Source: a bacterium CG_4_9_14_3_um_filter_65_15
GTDB taxonomy: Bacteria; Krumholzibacteriota; Krumholzibacteriia; LZORAL124-64-63
NCBI GenBank assembly: GCA_002790835.1
Contig: PFVX01000047.1
Span: 1 to 39,306, forward strand
DNA length: 39,306 nucleotides
Reading direction: 5' to 3'
Below, in pieces: positions 1-8,575 of the stretch. The notes beneath the pieces are model-generated. The model saw only the letters and a program-made list of their open reading frames with translations. It had not been told where the DNA came from and searched no databases. The translations under genes and the position numbers were made by a program. How positions within the stretch are numbered: position 1 is the first letter of the stretch; each line of letters starts with the position of its first letter.

Positions 1-30
1 CAAATCCCGTATCTGTCAAACTTTACGGGT

Positions 31-57
31 CCCCCGGCAGAGCCGGGGGGTTTCATA
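31..57 (+). terminator. Rho-independent terminator of a gene left of the window
   Basis: An 8-bp stem CCCCCGGC/GCCGGGGG (31-38 and 42-49) with an AGA loop is followed by GTTTCATATTT. A weaker 6-bp hairpin (CCCGTA 6-11, TACGGG 24-29) sits just before it. The T-rich side is on the plus strand, so it would end a transcript coming from outside the window. The rest of 58-212 shows no gene; it has a 10-bp palindrome AACCATGGTT at 113-122. Confidence 0.6.
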
Positions 58-212
58 TTTGGACTAAATTCGATTTTCAAAATGAGACTATCACCTGTAA
101 CTGCTGTATGTCAACCATGGTTAGCGCAATGGAGCGATGTGTCACCTGGGAGATGGGTTGCGCCCGAACCAGGGATAATCCGCAACTATCTGCCGCATAA
201 TCGGCTACCGAT

Positions 213-1193
213 TCAGAGCCGATCCGCCGGGCTCCGCACCCCCAGGGGTCCCTGGTTGAGAACATGCGTGTAGATCATCGTGGTGCGGATGTCGCGGTGC
301 CCGAGCAGCTTCTGGATCGTTCGGATGTCGTAGCCGTCCTCCAGCAGGTGGGTGGCGAAACTGTGCCGCAGAACGTGGCAGCTGACCCGCTTGGGGATCC
401 CGGCGCCGATCGCCGCGATCTTGACGGCCCTTTGCAGAACGCTCTCGTGCAGATGGTGCCGCCAGCGGCGGCCTGTTTCCCGCTCGATATGCACGCGTGT
501 GCCGGGAAATATCCATTGCCAGGCCAATTCGCGTCCGGCGGTCGGATACTTCCGCTGCAGAGCTTCGGGCAACAATACCCAGCCCGCGCCCTTGGCCAGA
601 TCGATTTCGTGCTTCTGTTTCACGGCACGAAGTTGGGCCTCCAGCCCCGTTTTCGCCGTCGCCGGCAGGAGGGTGACACGATCCCGATCTCCTTTGCCCC
701 GGCGCACAACGATCTGATTCCGCTCGATCTCGACGTCCATCACCCGCAGACGAACGCACTCCAGAAGTCGCAACCCCGAGCCGTAAAGCAGGGTGGTCAT
801 CAGATGCTCACGGCCGGTCATCCTGGCCAGCAGAAGGGCAACCTCCTCACGAGACAGCACCACCGGCAAACGACGCCTGGGCTTGGCCCGCACCAGGTCA
901 TCCAGCCAGGGCAGGTCCACCCCCAGGACGTCCTTGTACAGGAACAGCAACCCTGACAGGGCCTGGTTCTGGGTCGAAGCGCTGACACCACGCCCGGACG
1001 CCAGGTAGCTCAGGAACTCCGTCACCTGCCGTGCGCCCATTTCCCTGGGGTGGCGCATCTGATGGAACCGGACATAGCGCACGATCCAGCTCACATAAGC
1101 CTTTTCCGTGCGCCGGCTGTAGTGCCTCACTCTGATGGCTTCACGGACGCGGTCCAGCAGCCGAGGTCGATCCGGGATTTCCTGGGAATGCAT
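213..1193 (-). CDS. intI: Integron integrase (IntI-type tyrosine recombinase)
   Basis: This 326-residue protein is a tyrosine recombinase that would recombine attI and attC sites. All catalytic residues are visible: R142 in the GSGLRLLE box, H273 and R276 in HVLRHSFATHLL, H299 in LLGHR, and the nucleophile Y308 in MIYTHV. The IntI-specific patch that separates integron integrases from XerC/D is present at about 200-230 (GAGWVLLPEALQRKYP followed by WQWIFP). The ATG at 1193 gives the usual IntI length; an open frame runs further upstream but shows no IntI-like sequence. The stop lies 212 nt from the window edge. No attI, attC or cassette array is evident on either side, and the gene is 61 nt downstream of, and co-directional with, the rhodanese-methyltransferase gene. 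Identification as IntI is firm; activity and the location of its array are unknown. Confidence 0.93.
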   Translation of the reverse strand: MHSQEIPDRPRLLDRVREAIRVRHYSRRTEKAYVSWIVRYVRFHQMRHPREMGARQVTEFLSYLASGRGVSASTQNQALSGLLFLYKDVLGVDLPWLDDLVRAKPRRRLPVVLSREEVALLLARMTGREHLMTTLLYGSGLRLLECVRLRVMDVEIERNQIVVRRGKGDRDRVTLLPATAKTGLEAQLRAVKQKHEIDLAKGAGWVLLPEALQRKYPTAGRELAWQWIFPGTRVHIERETGRRWRHHLHESVLQRAVKIAAIGAGIPKRVSCHVLRHSFATHLLEDGYDIRTIQKLLGHRDIRTTMIYTHVLNQGPLGVRSPADRL

Positions 1194-1254
1194 GATGGAG
1201 CGAATCCGCTTCCGGGAGGTCGCCGAGTCTGGGAATTCAGGAAGAGTCCAACCG

Positions 1255-2190
1255 CTATGGTGCAGATTCGATGCCGGCGGGCCCCCGGGCCGCCCGCCGC
1301 CGCACCACGATCCCCGCCGCCGGGCGTCCGTCCGGATCGGCGCTTTCCTCGTAGGCCAGCACCGTGAATTCGGGGCCCGCGAAGAATCCGGGCAATTCCC
1401 CGCAGCGCAGGCGGTGGCGCCGGGCCGGCCCATCGTTCCCGCCGGGCCGGTCCAGGAAGGTGCGCAGCAGCAGCACACCGCCGGGGACCAGCAGGCCGCC
1501 CGCGCGGGTCAGCAGATCGCGCTGGAGATAGCGGAATATCGTCATCACCGCCCAGGGGCCCGCGGGGGCCGCGTCGGGTTGGCGCAGGTCGGCGGCGGTG
1601 AAGGCACAGGCCACCCCGTGGTGATCCGCCAGGCGGCGGCCCAGTGCCAGGGCATCGGGCAGGATGTCCACTCCGGTGACCGCATATCCGCGCAAGGCCA
1701 GCCACACCGCGCTGCGCCCGCTGCCGCAGGCCAGGTCCAGGGCCGGCCCCAGGGTCGCGGGGGGCAACAGATCCCGGTAACGCTCCAGCCAGGGGTCGGG
1801 CCGCCACAAGGTCTCGGCACCCTTTCCGGTCCGGCACAGATCTTCACCCATGCCGGCAGGCCATCCGAGCGGCAGGACAAGGCCCGCAACCGCCGGGCGC
1901 TGCCGCCCGCGCAGAACCTCCAGGATCCTTGCCAACCGCGCCGGATCATCGTCCACCACCCACAGGGGCGCATGGCGGGGAGGCAGCAGAAACGAGGGCA
2001 ACAACCGCTCGGCGGCTTCGGCATCCAGGTTCGGCGGCAAGGGGATGTTCACGCTGCCGGGCACATGGCCGGCCCGAAAAGCCCCCGCAGGGCGCGGATC
2101 CAGGATTCCGCCCGTATTCCGCGCCAGCACGGCGCGCAAGGCTTGAGGACTTGCGGGCGGCAGACCGGAAGCCTTGCCATGTGAGGCCAA
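1255..2190 (-). CDS. Rhodanese-like domain fused to SAM-dependent methyltransferase
   Basis: The protein has 311 residues. The N-terminal half resembles a rhodanese domain (DPRPAGAFRAGHVPGSVNIP at 31-50). The catalytic cysteine expected after the central beta strand is absent: the strand reads LWVVDDDPARL, with Asp 80-82 there. The C-terminal half is a class I methyltransferase of the tellurite-resistance/Tam type, with motif I DLACGSGRS at 152-160 and the acidic strand-2 end VTGVDILP. The rhodanese part is probably a binding or pseudo-enzyme module; the methyl acceptor cannot be read from sequence. The start is TTG at 2190, preceded by GGAAAGG about 9 nt away; no ATG occurs before residue 114, so a TTG or internal GTG start is required. 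It is divergent from glgP. Confidence 0.8.
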   Translation of the reverse strand: MASHGKASGLPPASPQALRAVLARNTGGILDPRPAGAFRAGHVPGSVNIPLPPNLDAEAAERLLPSFLLPPRHAPLWVVDDDPARLARILEVLRGRQRPAVAGLVLPLGWPAGMGEDLCRTGKGAETLWRPDPWLERYRDLLPPATLGPALDLACGSGRSAVWLALRGYAVTGVDILPDALALGRRLADHHGVACAFTAADLRQPDAAPAGPWAVMTIFRYLQRDLLTRAGGLLVPGGVLLLRTFLDRPGGNDGPARRHRLRCGELPGFFAGPEFTVLAYEESADPDGRPAAGIVVRRRAARGPAGIESAP

Positions 2191-2307
2191 TTTGGTCTAC
2201 CTTTCCGACGGTTCGAATCGCCGTCTTCAGGGGCCTCGGTTTCGGACGATACAACACGCAACCAGGGTATTCATGAGCCATCCCCGCTCAAACTAGCAGG
2301 AGAGTCC

Positions 2308-4935
2308 ATGCCTTCCATCCAGAAATTCGTGGTCACCCCCAACCTTCCCGGTCCTCTCGAACCCCTGCTGCGCATCGCCCGCAACGTCTGGTGGACCTGG
2401 AACATCGAGGCCATCAACCTGCTGCGCAGGGTCGATCCCGACCTGTGGGACAAGTTCCACGGCAACCCCGTGGCCGTGCTGGGGGCCCTTTCGGCCGAGC
2501 GGGTGGCGGAGCTGTTGAAGAACGAGGCCTTCCTGGCCCACCTGGAACGAATCACCCAGGATCTCGATCGCTACCAGACCATGACCACCTGGTTTACCCA
2601 GGAGAACGGCACCGGCCACACCGGCCTGGTGGGCTACTTCTCCCTGGAGTTCGGGCTGCACGAATCCCTGCCGCTGTACTCGGGCGGCCTGGGTATCCTG
2701 GCCGGCGACCACCTCAAGTCCGCATCCGACCTGGGCATCCCCCTGGTCGGCATGGGCCTGGCCTATCAGCACGGCTACTTCCGGCAGTACCTGAACCACG
2801 ACGGCTGGCAGATGGAAGAATACGCCGCCAATGACTTCTACAACATGCCCATGTCCCTGGAAACCGACCGGGACGGGACCCCCGTGACCATCGAGGTCCA
2901 CTATCCCGGCCGCACGGTGACCGCGCGCATCTGGCGGGTGCAGGTGGGCCGTGTGCCCCTTTTCCTGCTCGACACGAACCTGCCGGAAAACCTGCCCGAG
3001 GATCGCGAGCTGACCGGGAAACTGTACGGCGGCGACAACGACATGCGCATCCGGCAGGAGATCCTGCTGGGCATCGGCGGCCTGCGGGCCTTGATCAAGC
3101 TGGGCCACGAGCCCACGGTCTGCCATCTGAACGAGGGACACTCGGCCTTCCTGGCCCTGGAGCGCATCAACCTGCTGATGAAGGAAAAGGGCCTGGACTA
3201 CGACACGGCCTTCGAGATCGTGCGCGCCGGCAACGTCTTCACCACCCACACCCCCGTGCCCGCGGGCAACGACCACTTCCAACCCGACATGGTCCGCAGG
3301 TATCTGACGGCCAAGGCCGACGAGATGGGGATCGGCATCGAAAAGCTGCTGGCCCTGGGAAGGCAGAACCCTGACGACGTCACCGAGACCTTTTGCATGA
3401 CGGTGCTGGCCCTGCGTCTGTGCCGGTTCGGCAACGGGGTGAGCGAACTGCACGGGCACGTTTCCCGGCGCATGTGGCAGAATGTCTATCCCGAAGTGCC
3501 CGAAGACGAGATCCCCATTTCCCACGTGACCAACGGCATCCACACCCGCAGCTGGTTGTGCAACGAGATCTCCCGGCTCTATGACCGCTACATCGGTCCG
3601 CGCTGGTACGAGGATCCCACCAACCGCAGCCTGTGGGATCGGGTCGAGCGCATCCCCGACGCCGAACTGTGGCGCTCCCACGAGCGGATGCGCGAACGGC
3701 TGGTGGGCTTCGTGCGCAGCCGCCTGAAGCTCCAGCTCGCCAAGCGCGGGATCAAGGGCCAGTGGATCAGCCGTGCGGGCGAGGTGCTGGACCCCGAGGC
3801 GCTGACCATCGGGTTCGCGCGAAGGTTCGCCACCTACAAGCGCGCCGCCCTGATCATGCGCGACCCGGCCCGCTTGAGCGCCATCCTGAACAACCCCGAG
3901 CGACCGGTGCAGTTGATCTTCGCCGGCAAGGCCCATCCCATGGACCATCCGGGCAAGGAGCTGATCCGCCAGCTGATCCACATGTCGCAGACCGACGAGT
4001 TCCGCAAGCGCATCGTCTTTTTGGACGACTACAACATCGAAGTGGCGCGCTACCTGGTGCAGGGCGTCGACGTGTGGCTGAACACCCCGCGCCGACCGCT
4101 GGAAGCCAGCGGCACCAGCGGCATGAAGGTCCCGCCCAACGGCGGCATCAACCTTTCGATCCTCGACGGCTGGTGGTGCGAGGGCTATCACCAGGACAAC
4201 GGCTGGGCCATCGGCGCGGGCGAGGACTACGACGACCAGGACTACCAGGATCTGGTGGAGAGCACCGCTCTGTATGATCTGCTGGAGAATGAGATCGTGC
4301 CCGCGTTCTACGACCGCAGCAGCGACGACGTGCCGCGCGACTGGACACGCCTAATGAAGAACTCCATGCGCACCGTCTCGGCAGAATTCAACACCAACCG
4401 CATGGTCGAGGACTACACCCAGCGGTTCTACATTCCCTGCCTGGACAACTCGCGGCGCCTGAGTCGCGACGGGTTCGCCCCGGCGCGGGAACTGGCCGTC
4501 TGGCGCTACGCCATGCGGAATAATTGGGGGAAGGTGCGCGTGCAGGACGTCACCACTCCGCCCCAGGCGGCCCAGCTCATGGGGGCCAACCTTCCGGTCC
4601 AGGCCCGGATCTCTCTGGGCTCCATCGCCCCGGAAGACTTGCTGGTCGAGGCCTACCACGGCCTGCTGGATACCGAGGGAAAGATCACCGATGGCGAGGC
4701 CGTCACCCTCTTCCCCGACGGCGAAGTCCGCAACGGCGTGATGACCTTCAAGGGGGACATCGCCTGCCGTCGCGCGGGTCTGCGGGGATTCACCGTGCGC
4801 GTCACCCCGCGCAAACAGGGGTATCCGTTGGACCGGTTCGAAACCGGTCTGGTGACCTGGTGGGACCAGTGGGGTGGGACCGGGACTTCCGGTTTCGACA
4901 ACCCAATTCCCGTCAACGAGCAGGTTAAAGGGTAG
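2308..4935 (+). CDS. glgP: Alpha-glucan (glycogen/maltodextrin) phosphorylase, GT35
   Basis: This 875-residue cytosolic enzyme would release glucose-1-phosphate from alpha-1,4-glucans using phosphate and PLP. The N-terminus is the DUF3417 module typical of short bacterial/archaeal phosphorylases (PNLPGPLEPLLRIARNVWWT, about residues 11-30), followed by the GT35 core beginning near residue 105 (GYFSLEFGLHESLPLYSGG). The PLP lysine is K607 in EASGTSGMK, followed by the NGGINLSILDGWW block. The C-terminus ends with FETGLVTWW. Length matches the Thermotoga/Thermus-type family rather than the longer muscle type. The ATG follows AGGAGAG at 6 nt. It is monocistronic, convergent with the MFS gene, and ends in a shared hairpin. 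Neighbouring GH31 and GT2 genes give a loose carbohydrate context. Confidence 0.93.
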   Translation: MPSIQKFVVTPNLPGPLEPLLRIARNVWWTWNIEAINLLRRVDPDLWDKFHGNPVAVLGALSAERVAELLKNEAFLAHLERITQDLDRYQTMTTWFTQENGTGHTGLVGYFSLEFGLHESLPLYSGGLGILAGDHLKSASDLGIPLVGMGLAYQHGYFRQYLNHDGWQMEEYAANDFYNMPMSLETDRDGTPVTIEVHYPGRTVTARIWRVQVGRVPLFLLDTNLPENLPEDRELTGKLYGGDNDMRIRQEILLGIGGLRALIKLGHEPTVCHLNEGHSAFLALERINLLMKEKGLDYDTAFEIVRAGNVFTTHTPVPAGNDHFQPDMVRRYLTAKADEMGIGIEKLLALGRQNPDDVTETFCMTVLALRLCRFGNGVSELHGHVSRRMWQNVYPEVPEDEIPISHVTNGIHTRSWLCNEISRLYDRYIGPRWYEDPTNRSLWDRVERIPDAELWRSHERMRERLVGFVRSRLKLQLAKRGIKGQWISRAGEVLDPEALTIGFARRFATYKRAALIMRDPARLSAILNNPERPVQLIFAGKAHPMDHPGKELIRQLIHMSQTDEFRKRIVFLDDYNIEVARYLVQGVDVWLNTPRRPLEASGTSGMKVPPNGGINLSILDGWWCEGYHQDNGWAIGAGEDYDDQDYQDLVESTALYDLLENEIVPAFYDRSSDDVPRDWTRLMKNSMRTVSAEFNTNRMVEDYTQRFYIPCLDNSRRLSRDGFAPARELAVWRYAMRNNWGKVRVQDVTTPPQAAQLMGANLPVQARISLGSIAPEDLLVEAYHGLLDTEGKITDGEAVTLFPDGEVRNGVMTFKGDIACRRAGLRGFTVRVTPRKQGYPLDRFETGLVTWWDQWGGTGTSGFDNPIPVNEQVKG

Positions 4936-4962
4936 TCGGGCTTCTCTTCGTCCTCTTGATCA

Positions 4963-5004
4963 GACCGGAGTCGGGTCTTTCGACTCGGCTCCGGTCATGT
5001 TTTC
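4963..5004. terminator. Shared terminator between convergent glgP and MFS gene
   Basis: GACCGGAG (4963-4970) pairs with CTCCGGTC (4989-4996), and the inner arms (GTCG/CGAC) can extend the hairpin. ATGTTTTCT follows on the plus strand. The right arm overlaps the stop codon of the minus-strand MFS gene (4995-4997). It should end glgP transcription; a role for the minus-strand transcript is possible but lacks a clear T-tract. Confidence 0.6.
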
Positions 5005-6296
5005 TCCCCACCCAGTTTCCTGCCCAGGGCCCGACTGCTGAGGGACGCCGCCAGGAACACGACCGCCGCCGTGAGGAAGACCTCGCGGTAGCCGGCCCAG
5101 CGCAGGAGCAGGAAGCCGATCACCGGGCCCAGCGCTCCGCGAACCCCGACCATCGCCACGTGGATGCCCTGGTAGTAGCCCCCCCGACCCGGCGGGGCGA
5201 AGCTGATCGAGCCCACGTTCCAGGTCACGTTGATGCCGGCCATGCCCAGGGCGTAGAACCCGAACGCCAGATATGCGGTCCACGCGGGATCGAGCCCTCC
5301 CATCCAGCGCGCCCCAACGTAAAGGGCGCCGGGATACAGCGAGACGATGGCGAACGAAATGGTGCACAGCCGCACGGGATGGTAACGATCCATGAGACGG
5401 CCCATCAGCGGACCGAACAGGGCCACCCCCACCGAGGCGATCAGGACCCGGGCCGAGGAGATCTCCTGGTAGCTGAGGTGCAGTTCGTGGATGAAGAAGA
5501 GCGGCAGCACGGGGATCAGCATCATGTAGGCCACCCCGTAGATCATGAAGTTGGCTTCGTACCAGCGGAAGTGGGGGTCGACGCGGAAGGTCTCGATCGC
5601 TTCGAGGAAGGGAGTGACCAGGGCGCGGCCCAGCCGCCGCCGGGCCACCGGCCCCAGGGGCAGGCGCGGCACGGTGAAGATCCCTCCGGGATCCGGAGTG
5701 ACGTCGTGGTCGGGCCGGGGCAGGCGGGCCAGGATCAGCGGGTACAGGAATCCCACCGCCCCCACCACCGGATACACCAGGCGAAATCGTTCGGGATCCC
5801 CATCCAGCAGGCGGCCGAGCAACAGGCTGGTCGCCGCTGCCGTCAGATGCTGGACCAGCGCCCCGCGCCCGAACACCGATCCGCGGCGCGTGGGTCCGAT
5901 GTTGGCCTGCAGGATCCCGTTCTGGGCCGGATAGAACATGGCCGCGAAGAAGTAAACCACCGCCAGCAGAGCCAGGAATCCGTAGGCCGAACTCACCTCC
6001 AGCGCCGACACCAGCACCAGGCGTCCACCAAGCCCGCCGCGCAGCAGCCAGCGCCGGCGACCGCCCCGGTCCATCAATTGCCCCCAGTACAGGGCCAGGA
6101 GCATGCCGCTGGTCTCCATGACCGCCGAAAGGGTGACTACCCAGTCGGGGGCGGCGAGGGATTTGGCGAGAACGAAGGGGAACAGCAGATATCCCGACCA
6201 CCACACCCCCTGGGCAACCATGGCCAGCAGGTAGCGGCGGACAGTCAGGCGTTCGAGGGCGTCGGGCGGCGCGGCGTACGCCGGCGAGGTGGTCAT
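4995..6296 (-). CDS. MFS family membrane transporter
   Basis: The protein has 433 residues with about 12 hydrophobic segments split by a central hydrophilic loop (about 200-240), the two-bundle layout of the major facilitator superfamily. MFS-type loop motifs are visible: GQLMDRGGRRR after TM2 and the related GRLMDRYHPVR after TM8. Substrate cannot be inferred; relatives are usually annotated as drug or sugar efflux permeases. The ATG at 6296 has GAGG 6 nt upstream. It stands alone on the minus strand, convergent with glgP, with the lipoprotein gene 104 nt upstream on the same strand. Confidence 0.85.
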   Translation of the reverse strand: MTTSPAYAAPPDALERLTVRRYLLAMVAQGVWWSGYLLFPFVLAKSLAAPDWVVTLSAVMETSGMLLALYWGQLMDRGGRRRWLLRGGLGGRLVLVSALEVSSAYGFLALLAVVYFFAAMFYPAQNGILQANIGPTRRGSVFGRGALVQHLTAAATSLLLGRLLDGDPERFRLVYPVVGAVGFLYPLILARLPRPDHDVTPDPGGIFTVPRLPLGPVARRRLGRALVTPFLEAIETFRVDPHFRWYEANFMIYGVAYMMLIPVLPLFFIHELHLSYQEISSARVLIASVGVALFGPLMGRLMDRYHPVRLCTISFAIVSLYPGALYVGARWMGGLDPAWTAYLAFGFYALGMAGINVTWNVGSISFAPPGRGGYYQGIHVAMVGVRGALGPVIGFLLLRWAGYREVFLTAAVVFLAASLSSRALGRKLGGEKT

Positions 6297-6400
6297 GCTG
6301 CCTCAGGCGCTCCTTGGCGTGGACCGATAGGGACGGGGGCCGGCACCAAGATAAGCGCCCCGGACAGGATGCGGAAATACCTAAACGGCGACGGCAATCT

Positions 6401-7216
6401 TCAATTGGTCAAAATGGGCACCAAGGCGACCAGACCCAGATCCGTCTCCATACCGGCCTCAACGCCCACCCCGGTGATCACCGAATCACCATAGGCGTTC
6501 AGCAGGGGCATGATGGTCACCGTATAGGTTCCGACCGGCAACATGGCCAGACGATAGGCTCCGCTCTCGGGATCCGGTTCGGCCCGAACGGTGTCGGCCC
6601 CGACCATGGTCATGACCACGGAGGCGGACGGCATCACCACACCGACGATGGCCCCCCGCTCGGCCGTGTCACCGGAAGAAGCGACCACCCGGATCACCGG
6701 CTTCAACATGTATTGCCCCTTGCCGGTCCGATGAACCGATTGAGTGGCATCGAAGTCGAGAGTGGCCTCGAAAACCCCATCGGGACCCAGAGTGAAATCA
6801 TGGCCGATCTTCACGCCGGTCTGCATTCCGCTGGGTACGAACAAGGGAAAGGTCTCCCCGTCCACGACCACATTGCTGCCCTCGCCAAGGAGCAGGCGGA
6901 ACTGGGTGTAATGTCCGACCGGCAGGGTGGAATCAGCCAAGGCGAAGATGTTGCCGTCGACGTATTGCAGCAGGTCGATGGTATCGGTGTCCGCCGCCAC
7001 GGTATACCAGCCGGACAGCGAATCAGCGCCCGCGAAATGAGCCTCGACACCCGTCACCACGATGTTGACGGCTTGATAATCTCCCGGTGCATCAACCAGG
7101 TAAAGGCGGAGAGTCCCGAAATCCTGGGCATTCGGGGCGGTGGAATCGGAGCATCCGGTCAGGCCCGCAAGAATCGAAGCTGCCAGGAATGCACATGTGA
7201 AAAGTATATTTCTCAT
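6401..7216 (-). CDS. DUF4382 domain lipoprotein
   Basis: The 271-residue precursor has a lipoprotein signal peptide ending in the lipobox LTGC, with Cys22 as the likely lipidated residue. The mature protein starts with a DUF4382-like module (LRLYLVDAPGDYQAVNIVVTGV, quoted here as LRLYLVDAPGDY and VNIVVTGVEAH, about 36-60). A C-terminal segment of about 70 residues (GAIVGVVMP, then GAYRLAMLPVGTYTVTI) looks like a carboxypeptidase-regulatory or SdrD B-like beta sandwich. Function of the family is unknown; an envelope or surface role is inferred. The ATG follows GGGTAAGAAAA. It is divergent from the GT2 operon with 183 nt between them. Confidence 0.82.
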   Translation of the reverse strand: MRNILFTCAFLAASILAGLTGCSDSTAPNAQDFGTLRLYLVDAPGDYQAVNIVVTGVEAHFAGADSLSGWYTVAADTDTIDLLQYVDGNIFALADSTLPVGHYTQFRLLLGEGSNVVVDGETFPLFVPSGMQTGVKIGHDFTLGPDGVFEATLDFDATQSVHRTGKGQYMLKPVIRVVASSGDTAERGAIVGVVMPSASVVMTMVGADTVRAEPDPESGAYRLAMLPVGTYTVTIMPLLNAYGDSVITGVGVEAGMETDLGLVALVPILTN

Positions 7217-7341
7217 TTTTCTTACCCTTCTATCCCCTGGTTACCACATTTCCGTCCCGCCAAGATAACAAATTTCATGCCCCACGCCCGTGATGCCCCA
7301 GGGTTACCCGTCGATGCCTATCCGGCGTCATTCTCCCCCAG

Positions 7342-7370
7342 GTGACAAATCAACCTGCCTGCAATATAAT
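7342..7370 (+). promoter_or_regulatory. Sigma-70-type promoter of the GT2-GH31 operon
   Basis: GTGACA (7342-7347) and a perfect TATAAT (7365-7370) are separated by 17 nt. Transcription would start near 7377, leaving a leader of about 23 nt that contains the ribosome binding site GGAG (7389-7392) 7 nt before the TTG start at 7400. This is one of the clearest promoter matches in the window. Confidence 0.7.
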
Positions 7371-7399
7371 GCAGTTTGGTTCTTACCCGGAGATGACTA

Positions 7400-8575
7400 T
7401 TGGCTCTCATTACCCTGGCATTCTGGACTTTTTGGAGTTCGGTGGCGTTCATCGCGTACACCTATTTCGGCTTTCCCCTGCTGTTGGCCCTGAGAGCCGC
7501 GATCTATCGGCACCCCGAGCCCGTTGCCGGGCACCTGCCGCCGTTGACCGTCATCATCGCCGCCCACAATGAAGCTCCGGTCATCGAGGGCAAGCTCGCC
7601 AACACCCTGGCCATGGACTACCCGGCCGATCGGCTACAGATCGTGGTGGCTTCGGACGGTTCCAACGATGGGACCGACGATCTGGTGCGCGGGTTTGGGT
7701 CACCAGCCGTCACCCTTCTTTCCCTGCCGCGCGGCGGCAAGAACGCGGCGCTGAACGCCGCGGTGGCCACCGTGACCGATCCCGAGCGCATTCTGCTGTT
7801 CACCGACGCGGACACGACGCTGGAGCCCGCTGCCGCGCAAAACCTCGCCGCGCATTTCGTCGACCCGCAGGTGGGCGGCGTCGGCGGCAACTTCCTGTAC
7901 AAGGGAGGCAAGGGAGACGGGGAGCGCGCCTACTGGAGCTTCGACCGCTGGCTCAAGACCCGGCAGAGCCGAGGGGGCAGCTTGACCAGCGCCACCGGCC
8001 AGATCTACGCCCTGCGCCGCCGTCTGTTCGACACGTGTCCCCAGGGCGTCGCCGACGATTTCTACATCTCCACCGGGGTCCTGGCCCACGGCAAGCGCCT
8101 GGCCTTCGAACCGGCCGCCCGCGGGTTCGGGCCGGTGGCCGCCGCCCAGAGGGAATTCGGCCGCAAGGTCCGGGTCGCTTCGGCCGGTCTGCGCGGGGTG
8201 CGCCTGCGCCGCGAACTGCTCAACCCCTTCCGGTTCGGTTTCTACGCCTTGCAGCTTCTGACCCACAAGGTCCTGCGCCGGGTCGTGCTGATCCCCCTGC
8301 TGCTCATCCTGGCCGCGTCACCGGTGCTCTGGATCGACGGCACCGGCTGGTGGAAATGGTTCTACGGGCTGGCGACATTGGCCCAGGCTGGCGCCCACCT
8401 GGCCGCCCTGGCCGCCTACATCCTGCGCGATACTTCGCTCTCCCGGCTCAAGCCGTTGAGCCTGCCTTTCTACTTCGACATGGTCAACATCGCCGTCCTG
8501 ATCGGCCTGATGAACATGATTCGCGGGGCCACAACCTTTGACCGCTGGGACACCCAGCGCAGCTCCGGGTCGTGA
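7400..8575 (+). CDS. Membrane-anchored family 2 glycosyltransferase
   Basis: The 391-residue protein starts with one hydrophobic helix (about 3-32), then a GT-A domain: AAHNE at 54-58, SDGSNDGT at 85-92, the DxD-type metal site TDADTT at 135-140 and an ADD motif at 218-220. Three further hydrophobic segments lie at about 290-310, 318-342 and 355-375. This layout fits processive or polyisoprenoid-linked GT2 enzymes; acceptor and donor sugars are unknown. The start is TTG at 7400, supported by GGAG 7 nt upstream and by the promoter just before it; the nearby ATG at 7393 is in another frame. Its stop overlaps the GTG start of the GH31 gene (GTGA), so the two are translationally coupled. Confidence 0.85.
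   Translation: MALITLAFWTFWSSVAFIAYTYFGFPLLLALRAAIYRHPEPVAGHLPPLTVIIAAHNEAPVIEGKLANTLAMDYPADRLQIVVASDGSNDGTDDLVRGFGSPAVTLLSLPRGGKNAALNAAVATVTDPERILLFTDADTTLEPAAAQNLAAHFVDPQVGGVGGNFLYKGGKGDGERAYWSFDRWLKTRQSRGGSLTSATGQIYALRRRLFDTCPQGVADDFYISTGVLAHGKRLAFEPAARGFGPVAAAQREFGRKVRVASAGLRGVRLRRELLNPFRFGFYALQLLTHKVLRRVVLIPLLLILAASPVLWIDGTGWWKWFYGLATLAQAGAHLAALAAYILRDTSLSRLKPLSLPFYFDMVNIAVLIGLMNMIRGATTFDRWDTQRSSGS

Noticed and set aside
1246-1252. Integron core-like GTCCAAC (RYYYAAC) beside intI
   Set aside because: A 7-mer with four degenerate positions is expected by chance at this frequency, it points the wrong way for attI, and no partner site is found.
2200-2225. tRNA-like T-loop GGTTCGAATC
   Set aside because: The arms pair as GACGG/CCGTC around a 9-nt loop, not the 5-bp stem and 7-nt loop of a T-arm, and no acceptor or anticodon arms fit.
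2293-4191. 632-codon open frame on the minus strand
   Set aside because: It is opposite glgP, whose family motifs are unambiguous; high third-position GC opens the antisense frame.
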